64,000 nucleotides of DNA, taken from NCBI GenBank assembly GCA_026418625.1, contig JAOABA010000055.1, positions 1-64,000 of the forward strand. The letters run 5' to 3'. Origin of the DNA: Candidatus Kapaibacterium sp. Lineage in GTDB: Bacteria > Bacteroidota > Ignavibacteria > Kapaibacteriales > UBA2268. A program made the translations under genes and the position numbers. Shown here piece by piece: positions 8,356-17,838 of the stretch (position 1 is the first letter of the stretch; every line of letters starts with the position of its first letter). Under the pieces are notes generated by a model that was given only the letters and a program-made list of their open reading frames with translations, had not been told where the DNA came from and did no database searches.

Positions 8356-8805
8356 TTACCAAAAATCAGTTATATCAGGTTCGTTTTGAGAATCGTCAAA
8401 ACCATTTTCCAATAGTTCTGCTGACGATACAGTGCTTTCAGTATTACCATAAATAAGTTCAATAAGATGGCATTGAAACTTGAAGTGAGCTTTATGTAAA
8501 ACTCCTTCAGCTTCAATGAAATCTTTGGTATGCTCTTTATAAAGTTTTCCTATGTATGCAGGTGCTTCCATTAATCCATCAAAAGGATTGATTCTTTTAG
8601 TGGTTGCTTTAACAGAATCAACAAACCACCTTAGTAAGTCATCTTTTTTACTATCACTTTTGATTTCAACATTAAAATCTACTCCAAATGACTCACTTAA
8701 AGCTTTATATCTTTGGACATAGTAATCAAAGAAAGGGTCGCTATCCTTGTATAAAAGATAGTATTTATATGATTCTATCAAGTCTTTGTATGTATATGTT
8801 TTCAT
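8356..8805 (-). CDS. Hypothetical protein coupled to the integrase
   Basis: Length 149 aa, acidic C-terminus, mostly helical by composition, no signal peptide and no family I recognise. It ends six bases before the integrase start, so the two are probably co-translated. By position it could help recombination or be a small defence accessory; nothing in the sequence decides this. Confidence 0.6.
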   Translation of the reverse strand: MKTYTYKDLIESYKYYLLYKDSDPFFDYYVQRYKALSESFGVDFNVEIKSDSKKDDLLRWFVDSVKATTKRINPFDGLMEAPAYIGKLYKEHTKDFIEAEGVLHKAHFKFQCHLIELIYGNTESTVSSAELLENGFDDSQNEPDITDFW

Positions 8806-8837
8806 ATCAATAATCTAAATTGTTAATAATCCTATTG

Positions 8838-11492
8838 TTATTTAATCTGCCTATTAGAAAAAAAGCGATTTTTGATTGGAGTAGCAGGTTTAACATCTAC
8901 CCATTCTTTATAATCACAGCCAAATCTGAAGTTAGAACACCCCCAAAACGCCCAATCATTACCTGTTTTTGAAGTTCCTGATACAAATTTTAGTTTAGTT
9001 GTTTCACATTTTGGACACAGTTTTGTTTGTTGACCATTCAAATTGTTCTGGCTATTATCTATTTCATCAATAAATTTTGATGTTTCATATTCAGGTGCTA
9101 TCAGATATACATATTCTTTTGCTCTTGTTAATGCCACATAAAACAATCTCCTTTCTTCACTGTTTTCAAACTGATCTGCATCGCTCAATAATAGATTTAG
9201 TACTGGATCATCGCTTATCTGTGAGGGAAATCCATACTGACCTGATTTACAATTGATAAGTAGTATAATGTCAGCCTCCAATCCTTTAGCACTGTGAACC
9301 GTCATAAAATCAGCTTTTAATGTTTTACTTTTATGATTCTTTGAGTTGTAATATAAAGTATTGTCATTACTGAATTTAAATTCTTTTGAATCTTGTTTAA
9401 GCCTAATAAAATCAAATTTATATCTACCGAGCAAAATTATTTCTTTAGAACTTACATCGCTTATATTTTCAAGAATATCATCAAATGCTTTAATTAAACC
9501 TTTGTCCAAAAATTTATCTTGGATTATTTTGTAATTTGTTACTTTGCTTTTGTTGGAATTCATAAGTTGTTTTAAAGTTTGATTCGGATTCTTCATAATA
9601 AACTCATTTGACAATTTGAGCAATGGATTGCTAAATCTATATGTAGTTTCAATTTTCGATAAAGCAGTAAAGCCAAAATATTTACTAAAATCTCTGAACA
9701 GCCCAATATCACTGCCTGTGAATCTATATATCGATTGCCAATCATCACCAACACAAAACAATTTACAATCCGGATTATTATCTTTTAATGACTTTATTAA
9801 TCTATACCTGCTTAGAGAAATATCTTGGAACTCATCAATTATAATATATTTGAAACTTTGAGAATGTTTTCCTTCTGAAAAATAGGCAGTAGATATATTA
9901 ATCATATCGCTGAAATCGATTTGCTTATTTATCTTCAAAGATTTTTCATAATGCAAGTAAATTGGTTCTATTAGCTCTAAAAACAATAAACTCCTTTCTT
10001 TCAAACGAATATTATTGAGCATTGATGCCTTGACTTTAACATCGCTTATAGTCATATTGTTTGATTTCATTAGAACAATGAATGTTGCAATCAAATCATA
10101 AAAATTGTCAATATCCTTTGGGGTTGCTGTATTTATAATATTCCATATTTCTTCAGAAGACATAGGGTCAAGTTTTATTCCGATTTTTTGCAACTTTTTT
10201 GTAAGATTCTCAGAAATAGTTCTTTCGTCAAATTCATAACTAAAAGTTTCAATTAACTCAGTACGATTTCTTTTGTGTAATTTCCGAGCCCAATCAATTT
10301 TGTCTAAGTATTTCTTTTTGGCAAACTCATAGGGTTCTCCTGGCTCTGCAAAGAATTTTGGAACATTGTTCTGCCTATCAATGCCAAAATGCTCAAGAAA
10401 TACCAAGCTTGAATTTGGTTCTCTAATTTCATCACCTTCAATTTTTGTAATATCTTTTACAATCGTAAAATCTGGTCTGTACTGTGAGTGTTCACTGGTA
10501 GAAGTATCATAAGGGTAGGGACGCTCATAATAGTAAAACACCCTATTGAAGAAAAGAAAATTTGCAATTTTACATTCTTGAATGCTTTTAACTATTTCAT
10601 AATTATATGTTTGCTTACCTTTGTTAGGAACTGTAGATGGTATAAATGCTTTATAATCCATATCTTTCAAATATTGAAAGTGTTCGCCTTGATTCTTAAA
10701 GTCAAATAAAGATTTATCAATTTTTAAATGGTTTAGAAAATAGTCAACTACTTTCTCCAAATATATTTTCTGAGTTAAGTTTTGATTAAAGGACTCAATT
10801 ATTATTTTCTTGAAGTTTTTTTCATCAAACAATGATGGTTTAACCTTTTCAACTTCGGTGATTGTATCCAATCCAAACTTATGAAAAGTTAATGCTCTTA
10901 CCCCCGGAATATTAATTCTGTCAGCCAAGGTCTTACTTGATTTATTTGTAAATGATATTAGGAGAATTTCTTCAGGTTTAGCTTTATATCGGTCAATGAT
11001 ATAATTCATCTTTCCAACAATTGTAGTTGTTTTGCCAGACCCAGCACCAGCAACAACTAAATTATTATCTTCATCAGTTATTACCGCTTCTCTTTGTTGT
11101 TTATCAAGTTTTCTTCCTTCAACATTATCAAAGAAAGAATCGTAGACTTTTAGTTCATAATCTATAAATCTTCTATTGTAATCATTACGTATAGTTTCTG
11201 CATTTGAATTAATCTCCCAGATTCTATACAATTTTTGTTTAACAGAACTTTTAAAGAACAATGATTTCAACTTAAAGAATAGTTGTTTTCTCAATACTGA
11301 GTCATAATCTATTCTCCAAACAGTCAATTTATTCAAATTGAAATATCCATTTGGGAACTCAAGGTATGAAGATATTTTTTCTTCTGCTTGTTCTATCAAA
11401 GGAAAAAGTCTTTTTGATGAACGAACAGAGTACATATTGAAAATTATAGTTCCAATAATAATAATAATTCCTATGTAAATTGATTCAAGCAT
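8838..11492 (-). CDS. HelD-like SF1 DNA helicase IV with C-terminal topoisomerase-type zinc finger
   Basis: Length 884 aa. A hydrophobic N-terminal segment (about 5-22) is followed by UvrD/Rep-type motifs: Walker A GAGSGKTT near residue 150, Walker B IIIDEFQDIS, VGDDWQSIYRFTGSD, TVHSAKGLEADII and YVALTRAKEYVYL. The C-terminus carries a four-cysteine ribbon (CPKCETTKLKF … WGCSN … GCDYKEW) like those at the end of topoisomerase I. The N-terminal layout resembles DNA helicase IV. It should be an ATP-driven 3'-5' DNA translocase. The predicted membrane segment is unusual for a DNA helicase. It follows the DUF262 gene after 110 bp. Confidence 0.85.
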   Translation of the reverse strand: MLESIYIGIIIIIGTIIFNMYSVRSSKRLFPLIEQAEEKISSYLEFPNGYFNLNKLTVWRIDYDSVLRKQLFFKLKSLFFKSSVKQKLYRIWEINSNAETIRNDYNRRFIDYELKVYDSFFDNVEGRKLDKQQREAVITDEDNNLVVAGAGSGKTTTIVGKMNYIIDRYKAKPEEILLISFTNKSSKTLADRINIPGVRALTFHKFGLDTITEVEKVKPSLFDEKNFKKIIIESFNQNLTQKIYLEKVVDYFLNHLKIDKSLFDFKNQGEHFQYLKDMDYKAFIPSTVPNKGKQTYNYEIVKSIQECKIANFLFFNRVFYYYERPYPYDTSTSEHSQYRPDFTIVKDITKIEGDEIREPNSSLVFLEHFGIDRQNNVPKFFAEPGEPYEFAKKKYLDKIDWARKLHKRNRTELIETFSYEFDERTISENLTKKLQKIGIKLDPMSSEEIWNIINTATPKDIDNFYDLIATFIVLMKSNNMTISDVKVKASMLNNIRLKERSLLFLELIEPIYLHYEKSLKINKQIDFSDMINISTAYFSEGKHSQSFKYIIIDEFQDISLSRYRLIKSLKDNNPDCKLFCVGDDWQSIYRFTGSDIGLFRDFSKYFGFTALSKIETTYRFSNPLLKLSNEFIMKNPNQTLKQLMNSNKSKVTNYKIIQDKFLDKGLIKAFDDILENISDVSSKEIILLGRYKFDFIRLKQDSKEFKFSNDNTLYYNSKNHKSKTLKADFMTVHSAKGLEADIILLINCKSGQYGFPSQISDDPVLNLLLSDADQFENSEERRLFYVALTRAKEYVYLIAPEYETSKFIDEIDNSQNNLNGQQTKLCPKCETTKLKFVSGTSKTGNDWAFWGCSNFRFGCDYKEWVDVKPATPIKNRFFSNRQIK

Positions 11493-11602
11493 ATAGTTTT
11501 ACATTTAATCCTATCAATTAGTTCCTTTACTTATACGATTCATTCATCTCTTCCAATTAATAGCATAAAGGATGAGAAAAGTATGTTTCTTTATTTTAAT
11601 CG

Positions 11603-13492
11603 TTAATTACTTTCAATGTTTTCTACTGTTTGAGTATTAAGATTTTCTGTATATTCATTATATATTTCAGAATAAGTAATACTCTTCCCTTCGCACAATT
11701 TGCGTGCAGCAATATGAATCAGATTTGCTCTTGCCAATATAAAGTATGAAAAATCATCTTTAATTTTTTGTTTTTTATCATCATCGGAAATATTTTCATA
11801 ACCTCCATTTGCAAGTTCTTTAATCGGTATAAGGTGACTATGCAATCTTTGATTAACTATTTCTTCACTTGTCCAAGAATATCTATCCTTTAAATATTGC
11901 AAAGGATCTTTTCTTCCTATAGATTTATTTGTAGAATTGGTTATCAATGCACAATTTAATGCTAAAAAGCTATCAATCTTAGCTTCTTTTAACAAAGCAT
12001 CGGGATATATATGGTGGTAATCCCGAGAATTTATATTTTCTCTTATTGGTTTTGCATCAGCAAAATCTAGTGCTCCTAACAAAGTTGATACAGCTAAAAT
12101 ACCCCTACCTCTAATATTTTCACCTTTAGGCCACTTTACAGACATAAGTTCTTGCACATCGGCAATTGGATATTCTTTTTCATTAAATATTGGTACATCG
12201 TCAATTGTAAAAATTGAATTGGTATCTTTATCTTTGATTTCTTCATTAAGATAGCCTTTTAAAGCTTTAAAATCTGCATATGCTCTTGATGCCGCAGAGT
12301 TTTCATATCTATCAGTAAAGAATGAACGCCAGATATATTTTTTTAGTAAAGTATTGATTTGCCCTTTTTTATCGGGTTTCAAATTTTGATTTGCCAAAAT
12401 TCCTGCAACTACAGCTAATATCGCATTGGTTGGCAACCTTTGTCTATCATAAATGCCTTGGGATTCTAATAAGTTAGACATTTCATTTAAACTAAATTCA
12501 ACCAAGTCCCAATTGTTAACTAATATCTTTTTGTCCATATCAATTATTCCACGCTGATTAGGAAGTTTATCTTGGAGCAAAGCAGATGTATAAAGTGTTA
12601 AATATTCTAATTCAAAATAATTTTTAATCTTGGGAAACTTTAAATCAAGATTTTCTACTAAATCATGTAGGGACTGTCCTTTTACACTTTCAACTTCTGC
12701 AACTACAATATCATATACAGATAGTGGTTTTGAATTCGTATTCATATTAATGAAAACGTTTAAAGCAATATCTTTTCTTGTAGAAGCGTCAAGTTGTAAA
12801 TAAGGTAAATTGTAATGATTTATGATTTCTCTCAAATCAGTAATCATTTTCTTGATACTTTCTCTTTGCTCAATTTTTTTCGTATATGCTACTAATTTGG
12901 GCAAGTAATCAGAGTCATTATCATCTGGTTTAATAGCGTTTAGTGCTTTATTAACCCAGTCATTGATTTCATTTTCAATATTTTCTGGTCTTAGCAATTG
13001 TGTAGGTAGTAATCCCTTATAAAAACAAGATTCGGGATCGTCAGCCCAAATAGGATATTTGCTTATTTTACCATTAACTTTCCTGTACCATCGTGGCTGG
13101 CAATAACCTAAAATAGAATCTTCATTTGGCGGTGTTGAATCTTTATCCCAATCGGGTATATAAAGAAAGTAGGTTTCATTTTCGTAATTGTTATTCATCA
13201 TTCTCCAAAACGCTGTAAGTCTTTGCTGACCATCTAACAATAATTCAGAAACGGAATCAAATTTTTCTGGTGCGGTCTCAATGAATCGTGAAATAAATTG
13301 AGGTTCTTTGTCAGTCTTTAAAATTAAAGTAATTCCTAAGGGCAGATTATTCGCTAAAACCTGCAATAAACTTGAGATACGTTTCCTGTCCCAAGCCTCA
13401 AATCTTTGAAACCTTGGCAACATTATTTCACCAAGCTTAATTTTTGAATACCACGTTGATAATTCTCTGTCTGATGCTTTAAATTTTTCCAT
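11603..13492 (-). CDS. DUF262/DUF1524 (GmrSD-like) HNH nuclease
   Basis: Length 629 aa. The N-terminal DUF262 domain shows LPRFQRFEAWDRKRI and the nucleotide-hydrolysis signature LLDGQQRLTAF (DGQQR near residues 87-91). The C-terminal domain shows the DUF1524 HNH-type pattern YHHIYPDALL, then NCALITNSTN and IGRKDP. Proteins with both domains include type IV modification-dependent restriction enzymes that attack DNA with modified cytosines, such as phage DNA. The target here is inferred only. It stands 147 bp from its upstream neighbour, so it could have its own promoter. Confidence 0.85.
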   Translation of the reverse strand: MEKFKASDRELSTWYSKIKLGEIMLPRFQRFEAWDRKRISSLLQVLANNLPLGITLILKTDKEPQFISRFIETAPEKFDSVSELLLDGQQRLTAFWRMMNNNYENETYFLYIPDWDKDSTPPNEDSILGYCQPRWYRKVNGKISKYPIWADDPESCFYKGLLPTQLLRPENIENEINDWVNKALNAIKPDDNDSDYLPKLVAYTKKIEQRESIKKMITDLREIINHYNLPYLQLDASTRKDIALNVFINMNTNSKPLSVYDIVVAEVESVKGQSLHDLVENLDLKFPKIKNYFELEYLTLYTSALLQDKLPNQRGIIDMDKKILVNNWDLVEFSLNEMSNLLESQGIYDRQRLPTNAILAVVAGILANQNLKPDKKGQINTLLKKYIWRSFFTDRYENSAASRAYADFKALKGYLNEEIKDKDTNSIFTIDDVPIFNEKEYPIADVQELMSVKWPKGENIRGRGILAVSTLLGALDFADAKPIRENINSRDYHHIYPDALLKEAKIDSFLALNCALITNSTNKSIGRKDPLQYLKDRYSWTSEEIVNQRLHSHLIPIKELANGGYENISDDDKKQKIKDDFSYFILARANLIHIAARKLCEGKSITYSEIYNEYTENLNTQTVENIESN

Positions 13493-13639
13493 ACTTTAAA
13501 TCTACTTTGTTAAATATAATTTATTAAATTTGTGATTATTACATAAATAATGATTGTTTTTGATTCCAATAGTCTTAGTATCATTATTTTGATATAATTA
13601 ACTTCAATCATCGCAACGAAAGTTAGTTCAGATAAATTT

Positions 13640-14659
13640 TCAATAGTTTTCATATCTGACCTTTGAATGAAACAATGTGGTTAAGTATAACAAAATTAAT
13701 AGCAATTCTGTCGATAACTTTGCAGAAGAGTAATTTACCTTATTACCATGCATTATTGCGTTTCGTTCGCTAACAATAAAATTAGTAATACGATTGTAAA
13801 TATTCATTAGAAAGTCTTCTTTGTTTTCGATTCCAGTTTTTTTAATCTTCTTTTCCAACCCTTTCTTAGTTAATAAGTGATCATTCCTTTCACAGATTTT
13901 AGATAGTACCAAAAAATCAGCAACCATCCCTTCAATTTGTGCTAAAAATACTGGAATTGATAAATAGAACTCACCTCTGCAATGAGCATGATAACCTTGT
14001 AATATGACAGTTTTTCTTTTTTTTAATCTTTTATTGTCATCAAAAGAATTCAACATCATCTCACTGTATAGTTCTTTTTTGGTATTTGAGTATAATATTT
14101 TTGTTACCGTAGCATTTCTAATTTTTAATGGATAATTCCTAATTTTTAATAATTGCTCTGTTGATAAATCAAAAAACATAAAGCCATATTCTTTAATCAA
14201 TAAATCTTGCACTTCTTTTGCCTTCTCAACTTTATTAGAGTTATCAACTTCTTTTAGTATTTGAGATAAATATGAGTTCGAGTTATTCAGACTTTCAACT
14301 AAAGTATTTACATAACCTTGAAATATGTTGTTCATATTCAAATTTAAATTTGCAAATGATGTTGAAATCATTTCTTGAAAATGATTTACACCTGAGAAGT
14401 CTATACTTTTAATAGCACTATCAATATTTAAATGTAAAGAAGATAAAAAAGTCTTGTTGAAGATTTCAGATTGCTGTTGTTGAAAATATTTAAGATTTTC
14501 TGTTAATCCATCTAAAACATTTTTATTAAAATTTTGAGCAATAATATTAGCAGAATTAATCACCAATTCCATTTGTTGCCTGATGGAATTAGTTATATCA
14601 GGTGATATGTCAGTTATGTCCCTAACTGATTTTAGACTATCCAATATGCTTTGATTCAT
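13640..14659 (-). CDS. HEPN-like domain protein with long helical N-terminus
   Basis: Length 339 aa. Residues ~1-130 are helical and rich in Asn/Gln/Ser. The C-terminal half ends in a helical domain with FYLSIPVFLAQIEGMVADF and the motif SERNAIMHG, an R-x4-H arrangement as in HEPN ribonucleases. HEPN proteins act as toxin RNases in abortive infection, Cas13 and toxin-antitoxin systems. The motif is short, so the fold is an inference. It lies 41 bp downstream of the metallophosphoesterase-STAND gene and could be its effector or a separate abortive-infection gene. Confidence 0.55.
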   Translation of the reverse strand: MNQSILDSLKSVRDITDISPDITNSIRQQMELVINSANIIAQNFNKNVLDGLTENLKYFQQQQSEIFNKTFLSSLHLNIDSAIKSIDFSGVNHFQEMISTSFANLNLNMNNIFQGYVNTLVESLNNSNSYLSQILKEVDNSNKVEKAKEVQDLLIKEYGFMFFDLSTEQLLKIRNYPLKIRNATVTKILYSNTKKELYSEMMLNSFDDNKRLKKRKTVILQGYHAHCRGEFYLSIPVFLAQIEGMVADFLVLSKICERNDHLLTKKGLEKKIKKTGIENKEDFLMNIYNRITNFIVSERNAIMHGNKVNYSSAKLSTELLLILLYLTTLFHSKVRYENY

Positions 14660-14700
14660 AGTATTTTTAACCCATCTGTGATATTATATCGATTACAAAT

Positions 14701-17700
14701 TTAAAAATCATTGAATAACTGGTCGCCAAGCTCTTTTTTCTTGGATAAAGCTTTCAACTTCAAATCATTTCTTGTTTGATTCAATTTATCCTTCCCAATA
14801 CCTTTAGCGTGCGAAATAATTCTGCTTAATATATCTAATATTTCTGAGTCGGTTTTCGAGTTATGAGATTTGAAAAAATAGTTGACTACAAATTTTGCAA
14901 TAATAGAATCATAAAATATGGGTTTTCTAAATTCTTCAATATGTTTCGTAATAAATTTATAAGAATCCTCGCCATTAATATCGTAATATAAAAGCATTAT
15001 TAAAAACTTTGTATATTCAAGACTCTTCTTATTTTTGAAAGTATCATCAGCAATTTCTTTCAGCACATCATTTAATCTTTTTGTTCCTAAAAAATCGTAA
15101 AGCATCGACTCGATTATGTAGGGCAAGAAATGATATATCATATAGAGTTCTCTGATATACTTGTCATTAGAATTGATGTTTCTCTCAATATCTTTTAGAA
15201 TGTATATCTGATTTAAAAATGAAAAGGACAAACTACATCTTAAAATTGAATTTAATACTTCTGCTTTTGTCTGTTTGTTTGCGGAAATAGTATTTTTGAG
15301 AACCTTCGCAGTAATCTTTAAAGTTCTCAATAAATACCTTATATTATCCATTTCTAAGTCTTCTTTTAATTCAATCTTTGAATTAATCTTTTTTATCTCA
15401 TATATTTCATCTTCTAATTTATCCAGTTCATCTTGATTGGATTTCACAATTTGCAATTGTTGTTGAAATTTATTCTCGTCCAGTGATTTAGAAAATTGGG
15501 TTATAGGGATTAGTAAATTATCAAACTCCTTTCCAATTTTGTCAATAACTGTATTGATGGACAAATATGATTCATCAAGTCTTTCTTTAAGTTCAATCAA
15601 AATATCCGTATCTTCATTTAAAGCTGTAAAATAATCTATTTCATTTATGTATTTGTAATAGTTGTCTTTATCAAAAACAGTTTCTTTGAAAGTTTTATCA
15701 AAAACCATTTTCTTCATTAAGAAAAACTCAAAAAAGCAAGCAAATCTAAATGAAACACGACTATTTTTCTTAACTAATATGCCAGAATTTATTAGCTGGT
15801 TTAGTATTTCCTCTGAATTAAAAATAGTTTGACCAGTATCGTTTAAATAGCTTGTAATGAATTCGTGTATTTTACCTAACTGAATACTGTAATTTTCTTC
15901 TGAATGTTCCAGCATTAATTTTGCAATGCTTGACAACGTTTTAATAATATCAGAATAATTCCATTCATTTGAATATACTATTGATTTCTCTGACTTCTGA
16001 AACAAATTTTCAATATAATTTTCCAGCATATCCGCCATATTTTTAGGTTTCTTCTTTTGTTCCTTCTCAATTAAATAAAGTAACAGGGAAATTGAGAGTG
16101 GAGTATTAGGTATATCAATAAGTTTAAGTATATCAGATAAATCTGTTAAATACTTTGGAAGTAAACTGTTATCTTCAATACCAAACCACATTTTAGTAAG
16201 TTCTCGAATTTGCTTAGTTTTAAATTGTTCAATTTTAAAAGTATTGAAATGCATCTTATTAAAATGCTCAATAACATCAAAGGGAATATCTCCCTCAAAA
16301 TCTTGGTTGATTGTTGCGATAAGTATCGTTTGGGGATGATTCGTCAAATACTTAAATAATGTTGATTTATGAATATCGTCAATATTTTTATAGTTTAAAT
16401 TATCTACCAACAAAAGGATGTTTTCTTGATTGCAAAATGAACTTGAAACGGTTGTATCCAACCTCAAAAACTCTGAAATATTTTTATTTAGATTATATTT
16501 GATTTCGTTGAAATCAATCAAAATAGGGATATATTTCGATTCATAATAATTCTCAATACTATCCATTAATAATTTATCTAATATAAGAGTTTTTCCAGAT
16601 TCCTTTATACCAAAGATTAAGCAATGTTCTTTTGACTTCAGAATATCATCAATGGTTACTAAATCACTATTATGAGTTTTTACATCTAAGTCCTCTTTTT
16701 TATAAAATAGCTTTTTATTCAAAAGTGGTTGAACAAATATATCTTTAATAGTTTTTGGAGCATTACTATCAGTGTTATAAGAAAGTAGGTGTGTATCAAT
16801 TTCTGGAAAGTAGTTTTCTTTTATGGATTTAATTATTGTTGTTGGGCTATAATCACTAATATTTTTTGATGGGAAAATATGCTCTACATTATCTTCCTTA
16901 TGATAAGTATAAAAGTTATTATTTGTATTATCATATAACTTCATCGAATATATGACTTTATTAGGTACTTCAGTGATGAAATCAAGTATAGCATACCCAA
17001 ATATAAAATCAATGTTTTTTTCATAGAATTCAAAATCGCCTCTAATTGTAGAATAAAAAACAGACTTTTCGCCATGATTTATTAAACGTGCTAGGGACTT
17101 ATGTTTATGTCCAAAACAAGCAATATCAAATTCATTTAATATTCTTTCTTGAAATGAAGTATTTTCAAAATCCTGCAAAGAATCTTCTGAATAATGAGAT
17201 AGTAGAATCTTATGAGAACACTCTTGGAGATCTTGTATTGATGCCAGAACTTGATTAGAGCCAATAATTATTTTTTCATTTTCAGAACCACTGCACCTCC
17301 ATGAACTATTTATGCAGGCAAATCCTATTTTATTGCACCCATCGTCAAAGATATGTGTACTTTGAAAGTTTGTTATTGCATCTTTTTTTGATGGATACTT
17401 ATTTCTGTATTCTCTTTCAAAATCTTTAAATGATTTGATTCTTATTGTCAAATCAGAATCATCATTGATAATTGCATCATTCACAGATTTATCATTAATA
17501 AGTAAGTTTGCTATTCCTACCTCAGAGAAATGTTTAATTGTTTTTCTATCAATATCGTGATTTCCGGGAACAAAAAGCACTCTACTTTTATCTAAGGCAA
17601 TACTTTCAGTTATTGGATTAATAAATTCTGTTTCAAAAGCTTGAAAAGCAGAATTGATGTTATCGTATCCTAAACCGCCTTTATCAATTAAATCTCCAGT

Positions 17701-17838
17701 TATCAAGATGAAATCAATTTGTTTACTCTTATTAAGGGTACTTAAATCTTTAATTAGAGATTCCGTCATCGAATCAAAGTAATGCTTCTTTTTATCAATA
17801 TTGAAATGAATATCTGATAGATGCAAAATTCTATACAT
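14701..17838 (-). CDS. Calcineurin-like phosphoesterase fused to a STAND-type P-loop NTPase
   Basis: Length 1045 aa. The N-terminal ~250 residues hold a full metallophosphoesterase set: LHLSDIHFN (Asp9, His11), LITGDLID (Asp49), VPGNHDIDR (92-95), LLSHYSED (His215) and CFGHKHKS (243-246). A second domain has Walker A FGIKESGKT (about 409-417) and Walker B LLLVDNLN (about 475-482), then a long helical C-terminal half with a coiled coil near 780-860. The layout (effector, NTPase switch, large sensor-like helical region) is that of STAND conflict proteins. The start abuts the res stop with no spacer, so it is translated with the type III restriction operon. The role in phage defence is inferred. 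Confidence 0.8.
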   Translation of the reverse strand: MYRILHLSDIHFNIDKKKHYFDSMTESLIKDLSTLNKSKQIDFILITGDLIDKGGLGYDNINSAFQAFETEFINPITESIALDKSRVLFVPGNHDIDRKTIKHFSEVGIANLLINDKSVNDAIINDDSDLTIRIKSFKDFEREYRNKYPSKKDAITNFQSTHIFDDGCNKIGFACINSSWRCSGSENEKIIIGSNQVLASIQDLQECSHKILLSHYSEDSLQDFENTSFQERILNEFDIACFGHKHKSLARLINHGEKSVFYSTIRGDFEFYEKNIDFIFGYAILDFITEVPNKVIYSMKLYDNTNNNFYTYHKEDNVEHIFPSKNISDYSPTTIIKSIKENYFPEIDTHLLSYNTDSNAPKTIKDIFVQPLLNKKLFYKKEDLDVKTHNSDLVTIDDILKSKEHCLIFGIKESGKTLILDKLLMDSIENYYESKYIPILIDFNEIKYNLNKNISEFLRLDTTVSSSFCNQENILLLVDNLNYKNIDDIHKSTLFKYLTNHPQTILIATINQDFEGDIPFDVIEHFNKMHFNTFKIEQFKTKQIRELTKMWFGIEDNSLLPKYLTDLSDILKLIDIPNTPLSISLLLYLIEKEQKKKPKNMADMLENYIENLFQKSEKSIVYSNEWNYSDIIKTLSSIAKLMLEHSEENYSIQLGKIHEFITSYLNDTGQTIFNSEEILNQLINSGILVKKNSRVSFRFACFFEFFLMKKMVFDKTFKETVFDKDNYYKYINEIDYFTALNEDTDILIELKERLDESYLSINTVIDKIGKEFDNLLIPITQFSKSLDENKFQQQLQIVKSNQDELDKLEDEIYEIKKINSKIELKEDLEMDNIRYLLRTLKITAKVLKNTISANKQTKAEVLNSILRCSLSFSFLNQIYILKDIERNINSNDKYIRELYMIYHFLPYIIESMLYDFLGTKRLNDVLKEIADDTFKNKKSLEYTKFLIMLLYYDINGEDSYKFITKHIEEFRKPIFYDSIIAKFVVNYFFKSHNSKTDSEILDILSRIISHAKGIGKDKLNQTRNDLKLKALSKKKELGDQLFNDF

